A DNA stretch of 64,000 nucleotides, taken from Heligmosomoides polygyrus polygyrus. Lineage: Eukaryota; Nematoda; Chromadorea; Rhabditida; Heligmosomidae. Below, in pieces: positions 34,535 through 46,334 of the stretch. The stretch is from assembly GCA_947396885.1 (NCBI GenBank), contig OX377205.1, positions 23,485,407 through 23,549,406 on the forward strand, written 5' to 3'. Positions within the stretch are counted from its first letter, which is position 1. Each line of letters opens with the position of its first letter. The notes below the pieces were generated by a model that was not told where the DNA came from, did no database searches, and saw only the letters and a program-made list of their open reading frames with translations. Position numbers and translations under genes: made by a program.

Positions 34535-35033
34535 GGATCTATCCTAGTCCGGGGGGCCACTTAACTAAAGAGTATGTAAAAAATCGACTTGGAACTTACC
34601 GAGCGACTCCTACAGAGCACGATAGAACCTAAACCAGAAAAATTCACGAGCAAAAAGAAAAACGAAAAGAATAGATGTTTTCGCCGCGATTGTAGGCGTG
34701 TGAAGATATGTGCCCTTCTCACCATGTTAGATCCTGGTTATAACATGTCAGGCGGCGGTCAGCACGTGCTGGGTGGCGTTATGCGCCCTCCTCACCATGT
34801 TATATCCTGGTTGTAGCATGTCAAGCGGTAGTCAGCACGCGGCACGACTCCATTGCGTCGCTCCTTGCCCACCGATACGGTTGTCAAACCGCGGCGATTT
34901 TATTTTTTTATTTATCCGTTCGTTTTTTCCTCTTGTTCTAGGTTCTATCATGCTCCGTAGGAGTTGCTCGGTAAGTCCCAAGTCGATTTTTTATATACTT
35001 TTTAGTTATGTGGCCCCGGACTAGGATAGATCC
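34535..35033. mobile_element. Long-inverted-repeat element, about 500 bp
   Basis: The arms of more than 100 bp are inverted copies. The left runs GGATCTATCCTAGTCCGGGG... AAAAAATCGACTTGG... CTTACCGAGC. The right, on the minus strand, reads GGATCTATCCTAGTCCGGGG... AAAAAATCGACTTGG... CTTACCGAGC. The core (34709-34842) holds two tandem copies of a roughly 76-bp unit with CTCACCATGTTA and CATGTCA. No transposase. Confidence 0.8.
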
Positions 35034-35899
35034 TGACAATACTGTGATTAGTTTGAATCGAAACATAACAGGCGTTTATCCCGGCAAGAATCGGTTCGTT
35101 TTAAAAGGTGGGGTATAAGAGGGCTGTGTTGCCGCAAAATTCTCTTTCCTGCTCTTCCATACCAGCTCTAGCAGAGTCTGGAAAAAACTGTTGTTCTCAC
35201 TCGAATAACGCCTTCATTGTTGGACACCCTACACAATGCTTTTGCAGTTGATCGGGAAAGGTTGGCCCGAGCGGAGCGAGACTGAAATCCCAAAATTAAC
35301 CCTAAGATCTAGCACGAGTCGTTTACGGGCTTGATAGTCGAATGAGCGTTCACCGCCGGGAAGGTCGAAGAAGTCGGCGCACCCAGTAGGTGGGGGATTT
35401 GCGACTCCGATAATTCCATTGCCGGAAACCAAGGCAGTCCACATAACCGCATGTTCCGCCCAGTTTAGCGTCGTCTCTGCAGCTCTAATTTGGTGTGACC
35501 TCTGGTCGGCGGAGTTCATTTTCCGTGCGATTCCACTATCGTCCTTTGGCTTCAGATGTGTGGCTTCAAAAATGTTTTTGAGATCGGCTAACACCTCTCA
35601 TTATGTCGCGAATTGCATTAGCGCATTAACTTGATTTGGTTCTTGCACAGACCTCGATTGTCGTGGTTAAGCTGCTTAAGTTTCGCGTGAGATTGTAACC
35701 GTCAGCTTTTCACGTGTTTTCTATAAAATCAACTTGTGGTTGATTTTACCACCTTGATCTCCATAGCTTTGTTTTCCACGTTTAGTTGCGATTTTTTTAA
35801 AGGTTTAATAAAGTAATTTATCTCAAAAACTGCTTCTTCTCGTCATGTTTCTTTAGACGAACCTTATTACTATAACATCTCTTCGGTGGTCCGTCAATG
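35034..35899 (-). other. Uncharacterised 121-codon minus-strand frame (35229-35594), otherwise nothing
   Basis: The frame encodes a protein-like sequence (RAAETTLNWAEHAVMWTALV in the middle) without a domain I can name. No upstream exon was found. Confidence 0.3.
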
Positions 35900-35915
35900 A
35901 AAAGGGAAGATTATA

Positions 35916-35917
<2 letters not shown>

Positions 35918-35946
<29 letters not shown>

Positions 35947-36549
35947 CTGGGCGTTTAGTCCCGCACAGTCGCAGGGTCCGCTGTTCTTGTGATCCGCGCC
36001 ATCGCATCCTATCAAGGGCGTCGTCTGACGCGGTACCGCTTCCGGCGAGATCTTTCTTAATGACGTCCTTCTACCTTTTCCCTGGGGCTCCTCTCGGACG
36101 CTTTCCGGATGCCTCGAAATTTAGGGCCAACTTCGTGGGATGATCCTCTGGTCTTCTGACGATGTGTCCGTGCCACCTTAAGCGCTGTTCCCTCATCTTC
36201 AGCTGGATCAGAGCTGTCTTCACCACTGTTCTAATATCCTCGTTTCGCTCTCTGTTCCGGCGGGTCCATCCACATCCCCTCTGAGCATCCTCATTTCCAC
36301 AGCGTGCAGTTGCCGCTCCTGCGCTCTACCTAGGGCCCAGCACTCACAGCCATAGAGGAGGGCCGCCCTCACTACTACTCTATATAGCTGCCTTTGAGTG
36401 TCCTGGAGCACCTACAGTCGCAGAAGATTCCTGTGCACTCCCTCGATTTGAGCCATGCTGCACTTATCCGTCCCTTAACCGCCTGGTTTACGCTTCCTTC
36501 CTCGAATAGATCGCTTCCGAGGTAGCGGAATTGTTCCACCTTTTCGATC
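35918..36549 (-). mobile_element. RTE-like LINE 3' fragment with 18-bp target duplication
   Basis: Read on the minus strand it encodes VEQFRYLGSDLFEEGSV, then RAALLYGCECWAL, then RWHGHIVRRPEDHP and GKRPRGAPG. These are the RT-tail blocks of RTE-type LINEs. It ends in a (GAA)n tail, seen as TTC repeats at 35918-35948. AAAAGGGAAGATTATAAC (35900-35917) and AAAAGGGAAGGTTATACC (36550-36567) flank it with two mismatches. It is frameshifted and 5'-truncated. Confidence 0.85.
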
Positions 36550-36659
36550 AAAAGGGAAGGTTATACCATTTTAGGGATATGCAAAATAAATTCGTACTGC
36601 TTTTTGTAAGGAATTAACAGTTATATTATTTGTTTTCTTTATGTTCACTTATTGTTCAC

Positions 36660-37456
36660 TTATGTCCATTTATATAGCTCGGACTTCACTTGGTAGTTTC
36701 CTAACGCTCGTGCTACTCCACGCTGGCGTATCAGCTCGAGAGTTTCCGGAGACAGACGTCTCTTTGTGGTCTTCAAGCTCTCGACTCCCTCAACACTATC
36801 GCGGAGATGGTGTACGAAGCGGTCGTATTCCTCATTGACGTTGTCCATGACGGCATCTTCCCAAAGGTCGGCAATAGAGGCGTAGAGGTCCCAGTTGATG
36901 GTCGTTCTGGGACTCCTCTTCTTGAACTTTGCGGCCTTCTCTCCTTGACGCGAAAAGCGGAACCTAGCGCGAAGGAGGCGGTGGTCCAATCCCGTGAAGA
37001 ACTTGGGGACAGTGGAGACGTCGGTCAGGCGGTAGTTGCGGGTGAAGATGATGTGGTCGATCTGGTTGTGGAACTGGCTACCGGGGGATTCCCAGGTCCA
37101 TCGTAGGGAGGGAGGCTTCTGGAACTGTGAGTTTCCATGGATGGTCTTGGTCGACATGATGACCTCAGACAGTCTTTCGCCTTGCTCGTTCCACTCCCAA
37201 CCGTGGATTCCGATGTGAAGCTCTTCAGGCGATCTTTGAGATGACGCACGAAGTGGTCGTATTCCTCGGTGATGTTGGCCAAGACCATTAACTGGGACCC
37301 CGTTACACTTCTCTTGCGGGCGTTTGAGAAGGTACGGTCATGGATAACATCGACAAGGGATACGAGTGCATCTTGCTCCATCTCCACGATCGTGGTTTTG
37401 CCTACAAGTTTCGAGAGTTTCTTGTCAGCTTCAGCCTCTTCTCCATGGCCATCCAA
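36660..37456 (-). pseudogene. RTE-like LINE endonuclease fragments, rearranged
   Basis: The main frame (37157-36660) gives the C-terminal half of an AP endonuclease: TIHGNSQFQKP, SLRWTWESP, NQIDHIIF, GLDHRLLRARFRF. A linker follows (NEEYDRFVHHLRDSV). Upstream, 37456-37200 encodes another copy of the linker (TEEYDHFVRHLKDRL) before the WEWNEQGERLSEV block of the endonuclease. The order is therefore linker, endonuclease, linker: two RTE fragments joined, or a rearrangement. No reverse transcriptase core. Confidence 0.75.
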
Positions 37457-38069
37457 GTAAATGGAATTGTTTTTATTTACACAGGTCGATGCCCATGTGG
37501 TAAAGATGATAGAGAAGCTGCTAGAGGCGACAAACGCGTAACAGAGAAAAATATAACACAGCAGAAATAAAGCAAAACGAATCAGGAGGTGGGATACTTA
37601 TTTTAAATGCCTTCAAATGTAGGAGTTTTGCAATTGAGAAGGACCTCTCCTTCTTGATTTCGATCTCGAATTCTTCATCAGTCTCTCAAACTCAGCAAAA
37701 AAGGTAATAGCAATTTAAGAAGAAGTAATTTCTTCATGACTATTTGATTGTTAAGACGCAAGTACATTCGACCGAGCTTACTTAAGCCAGCACTTCTCGT
37801 GAAACCTTGACAGTTAATTGAATAGTGAGAAACAATAGAAGAACTGCTGGAGGTTAATATTCAAATGCCGTCGTCTTGGAGATCCCAAACGAAAAAGTTT
37901 ATTGCTTACGGAATAGGAACAGAATTTAATTCTTCGAATTTCTTTGCAGTATCCTGACTGCTAGCTCTCGCTTCTATTCGAGCGCGCATGGGTAGAGACG
38001 CACTGAAACAACAAAATAAGAGAACAAATGTCGGCACTGATCAGCAGCTTCTTCAGGGATAGGCTACAC
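37457..38069. other. No gene recognised
   Basis: Only short, unrelated frames are present, and I see no repeat I can place. Confidence 0.4.
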
Positions 38070-38300
38070 ACCCGGCTCCTAGGGATGTCGTGGAGGCGGC
38101 TTGAAGGCGTATTTGGCACATACGATGACTTGCGGTGGCCAGCCGATATACATGCCAGCGCTCATCTTTTCCGGAAAGGTCTGTTAACGTTCCCACACAG
38201 AAAGAATGGAGATTGGATTACCTTGAGCCTTCAACCGACTCAAAGTGCATGTCGTGTTGACGCCTGCACCAGCAGCGCTATACTCGCTCCGTATTCTAGA
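38070..38300 (-). repeat. SINE-A copy 7, strongly diverged
   Basis: It is recognised on the minus strand by GGTGTCGTCCGAC-like middle parts: on the plus strand GATGTCGTGGAGGCGGCTTGAAG, GACTTGCGGTGGCCAGCCGA and a degraded head near 38290. Confidence 0.65.
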
Positions 38301-38821
38301 AACGCGAATAATTAATTAAAATATGGACCAGTTTCGGTGCAACTGCTCAACTAAATGGTTCGTTGCCATAGAAATACTTCTGAAAAATGCAAGCGATGTA
38401 GGTCGATGTGGAATTTTGGTCAGATAGCAGATGAACGCTCTGACTGGTCCAGGGAGGAAAAGGCGCAGGAATAGGTGGAATAAATGTTTGTGTCTGCAAT
38501 CCCTCAGAAATGTGCCTTGCACCTGTTTTCATGTGACTTCTGAAAGAGCTTTAAAAGGGCATTCAGCCGACACGATAACCAACGATGGTTAGTTATATTG
38601 ATCCGAGTCATCCGAATGCTTTACTTTTCGCAGAACAGCTGAGAAGGATTTGACTGTTGACAGACGAATATAAGGCTTGTAGGCCTGAGCAGTAATCGGT
38701 TTAAAAGAGTCGACTCCTGACTGCGTATTAGACATAGGATCCGAATCATGCATTTTCGGATATCCGGCCGGATTTATCCGGTTTCGGATTATCCGAAATC
38801 CGGCTCGGTCGAAAATTGTCC

Positions 38822-38942
38822 TCATCTGAATCATCCGAAGATCCGGGGTTTTCAAAATTGCCCTCATCTGAATCATCCGAAGATCCGGGGTTTCTAAAAT
38901 TGCCCTCATCTGAATCATCCGAAGATCCGGGGTTTTGAAAAA
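38822..38942. repeat. 48-bp tandem repeat, three units (left block)
   Basis: Three units of CATCTGAATCATCCGAAGAT followed by CCGGGGTTTTCAAAATTGCC-like sequence, 48 bp apart. The same array recurs at 40995-41105 in the same orientation. Confidence 0.9.
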
Positions 38943-39234
38943 CGCAATGATTCGGATAAAATCGGATAATAGGAGGTTAGCGCGCCTTGCTGGCAAACTC
39001 TGCGCCATTGATAACCTGACTTTTTCGGGCACATTTGCAATCATTTGGCGGGAATTCTCTCACAAGGGAAGGGTCTGATACCGTATATCTGAACGGGGAG
39101 AGGGAGTCATCCTATTAAATAGGAATAATCGCCACCCCTCAATTAACATAAAATGTGTTTCATTTTTGCCAAGTCGTTAAACCCAAGGAGTGGGGGTTCT
39201 TGAAGTCACAATTGAACGGCGCATCACGAATTTG

Positions 39235-39440
39235 GGTACTTGTACGACCGCGATGCCTCTGCCGGCAAGCGGCTCGGAGCGCAATGGGTAGTGACGATGC
39301 TTCATGGGAGGAAGGTCGGGGGTTCGATCCTCATGCGCTGCTGCATTCCTGCTTTTTGAATGATTGGCTGAGATTTGAGGGATTCTGACGTCTACACCAT
39401 TTTCAGATGTTTTCTGCGCATTTTCCAGCTTCATGCTGTG
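39235..39440 (+). repeat. SINE-B copy 1 (tRNA-derived)
   Basis: The head is GCTCGGAGCGCAATGGGTAG and the B box GGGGGTTCGATCC. A body follows with GATTCTGACGTCTACACCAT and ends TTTCTGCGCATTTTCCAGC. It is unrelated in body to SINE-A. Confidence 0.75.
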
Positions 39441-40294
39441 GTTCTCAACATGATACTGCATAAATATTCAACACCAGTGATACACAGGTACAACGTGCCC
39501 AAAGTAGCACTGGACACAATGGGCAGGGTATAAATGCTGCAGGCACCTCTCAGTTTGTTTCCATACATGGCCAATGACCTCGGGTAAAACCATCCTGCTC
39601 GGATTTTCAAGGGAGACCATGATGTGACGTCACATGTGGTTAAAACGAAAAAGTCTGTGGATCCCGGAATTTGACCTAAACGGCATCAATAACCCTTTCT
39701 CTCATCTTTGCCTGTCATCTGGAAATTAGAGGTCTGCTGGAGGTTCTCTAAAACCTAACACCAACAAAGTCGCCGATGCTCGAGTGGTGATCCACCTGCT
39801 CACGCTGAAGTGTGGTCCACCTTTAGATAACGAGCCTTCAAGGGAATGACACCAACCTGACCGAACGAATGGCTAGCATACCCAAGGACTTCGAAGCACG
39901 TCAACTTGAAGTTAACGAAGACGAAAGGCTGGAAGTGGCGAAAAACCAGAAGAAGGTTGGGATCCGCAAAATGAACTGATAGACGTGGAAAGGCTGACAA
40001 GCAGTGGGCATATGATAACGTTTTCGGCTGGAACTCTTGTTTCAGAGGAAAGGGAACGTCTTCAATTGGATTTCGCCTATGGGGCCGATCTCATTTGTCC
40101 ATATATGGAAGCAAACTGAGGAGCCAGTGGCCTTTATGCGCTGCTCGTATTGTGACCAGTGCTTATGTTCCATGCACTTTGTGTCTGTGTATCGCTGATG
40201 TTAAACGTTCATACATCGCTATGTTGAACAGCTTTCCAATTGAGTTTTGGTTAAAAAACCGGTCATTAATAAACAAATGGCAACAAAGTTGCTC

Positions 40295-40505
40295 TCACGG
40301 CATACATCTGAAGACACTGCACAGCAAACATCTAAAATGGTGCAGATGTCAGAATCGCTCAATTCAAACAATAAGTTGGAATGCAAAGATGCAGCAGCGC
40401 AGAAAAGTCGAACCCTCTACCTCCCTCTCATGGAGCAACGTCGCTATCTACTGCGCTACGAGCCGCTTCCCGCCGGCGGCATTGCGGGCGTACAGCTTCA
40501 GACCC
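40295..40505 (-). repeat. SINE-B copy 2
   Basis: The minus strand reads AAGCGGCTCGTAGCGCAGTAG at the head, GAGGGTTCGA at the B box, and TCTGACATCTGCACCATTTT in the body. It lies inside the hAT-type element, opposite to copy 1. Confidence 0.75.
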
Positions 40506-40994
40506 TTCCCTTTTCAGATCACGAGAAATTTCTTGCGGGGCGTTTCGGAATCGTTTCATTATTGTTCTTTACAAGACTTCGCTGTGCATTACCTACTCAC
40601 TATTGAGTTGGTATTGGCTCTTTGGGGTCTTAAAGCTGTTTTTGTTTGTTCTGGAAGCGCAAAATAGCTCTGCGGAGGGCTCCCCTCGTAAGGCAGCCAA
40701 ATACGACATCTTTTACGTAGCGCTGGTGTGTTCCACTCCATTGGTGAACTGAGCTAGGCCAGACATAATGTAACTGGGCATTCATGTGCCTTGCTACCAG
40801 GGCATATAAACACTTAATTCAAGGTGAGGCGCTCCAAGCTGCTTTGCGCGCTCGTGACTTCAATTGGTCAAGGAAATAAACGCGGAGTTACTGATGTGTT
40901 CCGTTTTTAAGGGGTTGCGTACCCCTATTATATCACTTATCCGGTTGTATCCGAATCGGATATCCGAAATCCGGCTCGGCCGAAAATGGCGTTA

Positions 40995-41105
40995 TCTGAA
41001 TCATCCGAAGATCCGGGGTTTCTAAAATTGCCCTCATCTGAATCATCCGAAGATCCGGGGTTTTCGAAATCGCCCTCATCTGAATCTTCCGAAGATCCGG
41101 GGTTT
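40995..41105. repeat. 48-bp tandem repeat, three units (right block)
   Basis: Same unit as 38822-38942. Read on the plus strand it encodes SSESSEDPGF-x-K repeats in an open frame (40986-41300), which is most likely incidental. Confidence 0.9.
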
Positions 41106-41489
41106 GAAAAAATGGTCTATCCGAATCATCCGATTATCCGGAAAATCGGTGTCGGATCCAATGTCTACTGCGTATGCTTCTCGACTGTTACACGTTTCTA
41201 TTGCTGCTGCTGTTGGCTCAAGTATATGGTGAACATTAGCAAAGTAGTCGATAAGAAAACAAGAACAACTTCGAAGCTGAAAACAGAATCAAATAAATAA
41301 AATCAAAAAAGGTTTTTCTTACGCATTGATGTTGATATACATGAAATATTTTTTAAATTTTTCATCTTTTTCAAACTCACTTGTTTTTGTGACAGGTGCA
41401 AGTATGTGTGAAATCCATTTTTTTATCTTTTCATACTCCGCCCCGTTCTCGGGTTCTTGTAATAATAATAAAAAAGGAAAGCGGTAAAT

Positions 41490-41690
41490 GACAGAGCCTG
41501 TCAATCTCCTTGCGGGATGCGCCACGCATTCTACTTCTATTAGATATCATGGAGGTTCTTTACATGCGCAGTTGGCCTATTCAATGACTTGCTGTGGCCA
41601 TCCGACTCAATGTTTGATCCTTCTCAGACAAGTCAGATCAGAGGGGACGCCGACAGTCGGCTCCTCCTCCGACTGCGCTACCACGCACTG
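41490..41690 (-). repeat. SINE-A copy 8, internally deleted
   Basis: The plus strand starts with the family 3' end (GATGCGCCACGCATTCTACTTC) and finishes with the head (CTCCTCCGACTGCGCTACC). About 80 bp of the middle is missing. Confidence 0.85.
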
Positions 41691-41792
41691 AATCTATATT
41701 CAACAAGAAACAGTTCATTTTTGAAGGGATTCGACGAGTAAAACAGTAAACAAATAATAACAGTGAGATATTTTTTAAGGACAAATGATTAA

Positions 41793-42074
41793 GAACGGTG
41801 TTACTCAATCCCTTTGGGATGCCCCACGCATTCTACTTCTGCAGGATGTCGTGGAGGCGATTTGAAGGCGTATTTGACCACACAATGGCGCTTGCAGTGG
41901 CTAGCCATTGGACAAGTCAGCGATTTACCTTTCCTAGACAAGTCTGTTACCATTTCTCCGACCTCGAAGGGATGGAAGGCTTGGTTGGCCTGGGAAGGAA
42001 ATCCAAACCAGGGACCCCGTATCAGGTGCACGCGACAGCCGTCACCTCCTCTGACTGTGCTACACGTGCCCACG
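41793..42074 (-). repeat. SINE-A copy 9
   Basis: It is a full-length minus copy, from ACGGTGTTACTCAATCCC (3' end) at 41793 to the head TGTGCTACACGTGCCCAC at about 42074. The RTE-like fragment begins directly after it. Confidence 0.88.
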
Positions 42075-42075
42075 A

Positions 42076-42275
42076 GGTATTTGTAATATAATATTAATAT
42101 AATACTCTATAATAAAAATAATATAATAATATAATAATTCACCTGTATCACCTGTAGTCCCGTTGATCATCGACTTGCTCGAGCGGGCGCCAGCAGCGTC
42201 TCCATTCGTCCCTGCCGCGTGCCAGAGTGGTTCAATGGATCCTCCTCGCTCGAGGGACACGAAGAGCGTCATATC
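42076..42275 (-). mobile_element. RTE-like LINE 3' end with AT-rich tail
   Basis: The minus strand reads YDALRVPRARR and GRDEWRRCWRPLEQVDDQRD in one frame, the C-terminus of RTE-type reverse transcriptase. A TATTA-rich tail follows at 42085-42140. It is only about 150 bp of coding sequence. It is homologous to 47850-48200. Confidence 0.75.
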
Positions 42276-42290
42276 GGTCGTTATAATAGT

Positions 42291-44074
42291 TAATACTAAT
42301 AAAATGGCTATGATGAGCGGAGATTGCTCTTTAAAGGTTTCATGCACACTGTGATTAAGGGTTACCAAAGCGGTTTGTACCTGACTCATCCCAAGGCATG
42401 GAAACGGAAGTGGAGCCTCCCCTTGTTTTTCCTGTTGTATAGCCTTTCGTCTAAGTAGTAAGCGCGGTACCCTCCAAGCAGTCGATCGACTTCGATGCTT
42501 ACTTGCTACTTTTTGCATCGTTTTTATTTGATCTTACGTGATATGTGCTCATAATCCCGCCCACTAATGTTCTCAACGTCTCAGTCATTGTAGCACAAAC
42601 ACGTGGAACGTATTCTGCATCTGGAGCTGCCTTGCATTTCCCGTAAACACGTCATCATATTGCAGTCGTCGTGGCGGCTCGTCACATGAATTCTTCCTTT
42701 TAATGAAGGCTCGCCGCATAATTTCTCTTGCTGTTGTTTTGTTCTGTGCTGGCATGGGCGGCATATTTTGACTGGCGGCCAATTTACTTCCTCTGAAATA
42801 TTGCCCATTGCACTGCAGTGGTTCTCCTCGACGGCCACTAAGCACTGACAACTGCACTGCCTCCATTGTGTTAATTTATGACTTCCTGTCAGAAGGTGTT
42901 CTTCGGCTTAGGCCATACATTCTGTCTCTATGAGGCTTCTGCGTCTGTCACTGGCCTCACCTACCAGTTCCAACCCAGAAAATTCGTAATACACCTGAAA
43001 TGCTGATGTGCACAAGTCCGAGGAGAATCTGGTGCGCCTTTTTTGTGGAGTTGAACATGACTCCTCCTCCCAAAACAAGAAATCGACGAGCAGCGTTCTT
43101 TCTCTCCTGGCTTAGACTCAAAGTTCCATCGATCAACAGGTTCGTTTTCGCAGTTCTTGGTCGAAGCGGGTAGCCCAATTCTAGGCTGTACATGAAATCA
43201 GAGTCGTAGGAGTGCCTCAGAGATGTTCTCGAGTTTAGATAGGTGATGTGTTTGTTTGTTTGCTCATTTCAGCGTGATTTCTTGAGTTTTTTTTTGCTGA
43301 AGACATCCATCGGGTCAGGTCCCGTGAAATTCTTGTATCCCTTTACAGGTACAGGGTTTGTGTACGTCATATACCATTACTTAAATCTAGGAAAGATTTT
43401 TAGTCTGCGTCTATTCGTTGTCTCCTTCAGCGCTTCTAAATTCCGTTTTCCTCTTTCTGCCTGTCTCTTTTTTCTTTTTTGTCAAGTTACGAGCTATCCT
43501 TTGTTCGAAGAACTTGCCATGTTTCGGGTCACTCTTGTATTTTCGCTGCTTTGTTAAGGTCCTTACGAGCTTGGTGCACAGATTTTTTGGTTAACACTTC
43601 GGCTGAATCACCTACTTCAGAGGTTCACCGACAGTTTTTCGCCATCTCCTGCGCATATTTATATCAGGGCGCACATTTTTTGTTCTATAGCACGATCTTA
43701 GTCCCTCATTATCACGTCGTTTGTGAGTGACTCCCTGTGAGCTAATGAAAAACTTGGAAAATGATCGAACGTAAACTTAAATCCTTAGCCGCTGAGCTTA
43801 CCCAGGATTTTAAAATCTCCCTTGGAAGCCTTTGCTCTCTGAGCCATGATAATTAGACAGCAGTAGATTTTTTTAAACGTTCCCATCTGGTTGAAGAGAC
43901 GGACATGTGAATGAAAATGATGAAGAATGATGTTGTTTTAATTTTTTGAATTTGAACGTCGTTGATTTTACTTAATTTTTGTCTTTTGTTACGTAGGATT
44001 TTTGAAGGAGTTTTTGGTATAAAAAATTAATTGCTTGACGGGTTCATAAAAAAGTTCATACCTTAAAGAAGATG
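42291..44074. other. No gene recognised
   Basis: Minus-strand frames at 42581-42866 and 42957-43193 look somewhat protein-like (78-93 codons). They have no domain I can name and no splice partners I can defend. Confidence 0.35.
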
Positions 44075-44310
44075 AAGGATGAGGGACGGGAATCCCTGCT
44101 TTTGGTGCGCCACGCGTTCTACTTCTCAGGAAACAATTTGAAAGCATGTTTGGCGAATGTGGTGGCCAGCCGATGAACAAGTGTTTTGCCGTCTGCTAGA
44201 AGATCTTCTATCAATTCACCCTTACTAAGAGGAAGAAATCTTACCTGGCTTGGGTAGACCCGAACCAAGATCCTGGCAGGGGTGCAGGCGACAGCTACCA
44301 CCTTTTCTGT
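44075..44310 (-). repeat. SINE-A copy 10, diverged
   Basis: The plus strand contains TGCGCCACGCGTTCTACTTC, GTGGCCAGCCGATGAACAAG and TGCAGGCGACAGC in the family order. The head is degraded. Confidence 0.75.
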
Positions 44311-46334
44311 CTACAAAACGTCGCATTAGTGTCTTTCGTTAGGCAATTCTGATGGTCGTTCGTCGATCATTGCAGAACTGGAAGGAATTTGTGAATTTAT
44401 GTGGTTTCTAACCTCGAATCCTTTCAGCTCTCTGTAAAATAAGGTTGGCGTGGAATCCAAAACGCTGAATTGAGCTGACATTGTGCTGTTTATTTCTTGT
44501 TGTCTCTGACATAGTCCGACGACTTTCCAAGAATGGGCTGAGGTTGTCAGTCCGCTGCTTGTTTTCGGCTGGGGTTTCTGTCACGTCGAGATGTATGTTT
44601 TATGGCTCCATTCTCTCGAACAACTCAGTTACTCAGTGGGGAAATCAGTAGTGATTGCTGGGAGATGTGGGTAGTCTCTCGGATGCATTCGTTCGCCCAG
44701 TGTTCCAGCTCTAACGTCAACAACATGCTCGTAAAATGTTACTGGCATTTTTTCGCGCTCTTCCCAGCGAGTCAAACAATGCTGTCGCTCAAATAGGCTA
44801 GCCATAAACGTGTGAGGACGACTCTATCACACACACACATGCATATGTACACGGTTTTGGTTTTGTTACGATTTTGCTAGGATGGGGATGTTTCGCAGTG
44901 TTTCGGTATCCAGCCTCTGACACTGAAGAGCTTCAGCACCGTCAGCAAGGAGGAGTGAGGTCCCACAAAATTTGCTCGTCCGCTCCTTGAAGAAGCTAAC
45001 TTCATAGTAGTCGGCTAGCAGGGTGAGATCCTAGCTCGACCTGGGGGAACACTCGACCAAATAGTTCTCGCTTCAAATGCCGTTTCTTCTTTTGTTGCAA
45101 AATGGAATTTAGAGTGCATGTATGATGAAGATTGGAATGAAGAATGGAGTTGACTCCAACATCGGGAAGCAAAGAGATTTCACGTAGGAATCAGGATTAC
45201 TAATCTGTTCACTATGCTATTTCCCATATTTTTTTCTTCTTGACAGTATCTTGATTTTGCTGACGTTCGCAAAGCAAGGTATTTGTTTCCTCTACTGAAG
45301 GAGCTTGGCCTATTTGAGTAAACAAATAACATTTAGGGAACAATTATTCATAACCTGGTCGAGCATAGCTAGTGTTGTAATGGGGTGGAGCATCCTGCTC
45401 GGCAAGCAGGAGATGGGACTTCAAGTTCCACCTGGCGCTACAGTTTTTAGCGCAACGAAACATCGCTATAACAGCGTATAACCTCAGAAGCAGCCACTTG
45501 ATGGTCAAAGAAAATGTCTTGAGCAAATTACTAATTTATTTGATCTTTTATGCGCGCTTGTGAAACAAAACGCTGCAATTTGCAGAAAGTCACAAATTAC
45601 GAGAAATTAAAGAAGTCGCAGATAGTCAGAAAAAGATCGGTGTCAGTGAGCTTTGGGAGTATTTCATGCAGTTCAACCTTTGGTTGCCCGAGAATCATTT
45701 TTTTAAATGAAAGATCAACCAGGTCAAGGGAGGGAGCCAGTCATCAGTTAAATGTTTGTAATTTTTTTCAAAATGAAAATCTAAAGAAGGGCTTTCGGTC
45801 CAAGGTAGCGTGCTTTACAACCACTCCTTTGGTTCTCAGGTTTCTGAAATGCAAGGCAAGCTACGGCAGGATCGAATCGATGGCGGAATCGTTTCGTTGC
45901 CGAGCTAACTACGACATTTTTTCACAGTGTCGTAAAATGGTCGACAGTGTTGTACAAGGTAGATAATCAAGGGTAAACTGTCAACCACACTGGCAATGGC
46001 AATGCTACATACCCACTGTAACAGCGTCTATATAGACTTAGCGTTCAAGTCGGATTCATGTAGTACACCACGGCAAACGTTTTCGCTAGTCGCTGAATTT
46101 GGAGGACAACAGGGCTGATGTAGCGCGCAACTCGAATTGATTTCAAGGTTAGATTGTCCCGAAGGAATTCACATAATGTGTTAAGACATTGTTACTAGGA
46201 ATTCACGTATTTCACCCAAACGAGTAAATAAATTGATGCTGACCCGATGATCAGTGCAAGGTGATCGTTAAATTTCTCATAGAATCTCTCCAGAGACTTT
46301 CTGAAGTTATTGATAAGTACATATTCAAAAGATA
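44311..46334. other. No gene recognised; one minor repeat
   Basis: A segment at 45375-45530 (GGCGCTACAG... GCAACGAAACATCGCTATAA) resembles part of 46640-46750, suggesting a further low-copy repeat. A frame at 45550-45966 (138 codons) has no recognised domain. Confidence 0.35.

Larger units (their letters stand above)
38729..41167. mobile_element. hAT-type element, 2439 bp, 8-bp target duplication
   Basis: CTGCGTAT occurs at 38721-38728 and 41168-41175. Between them the ends are inverted: TAGACATAGGATCCGA on the left and TAGACATTGGATCCGA on the right (minus strand). An 8-bp duplication and short ends fit the hAT superfamily. Sub-terminal blocks (38740-38965 and 40930-41160) are rich in ATCCG words and each contain three copies of a 48-bp unit. 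Two SINE-B copies lie inside. No transposase frame is recognisable. Confidence 0.8.

Noticed and set aside
40095..40752. 190-codon plus-strand frame and overlapping frames
   Set aside because: They run through SINE-B copy 2 in antisense and the interior of the hAT-type element. No domain was recognised.
38822..41105. CRISPR-like array of 48-bp units
   Set aside because: The units are directly adjacent without unique spacers, lie in a transposon sub-terminal region, and the DNA is eukaryotic.
40986..41300. Protein with SSESSEDPGF repeats
   Set aside because: The frame is the translation of the 48-bp tandem array inside a hAT-type element. No start context or conserved neighbour supports a gene.
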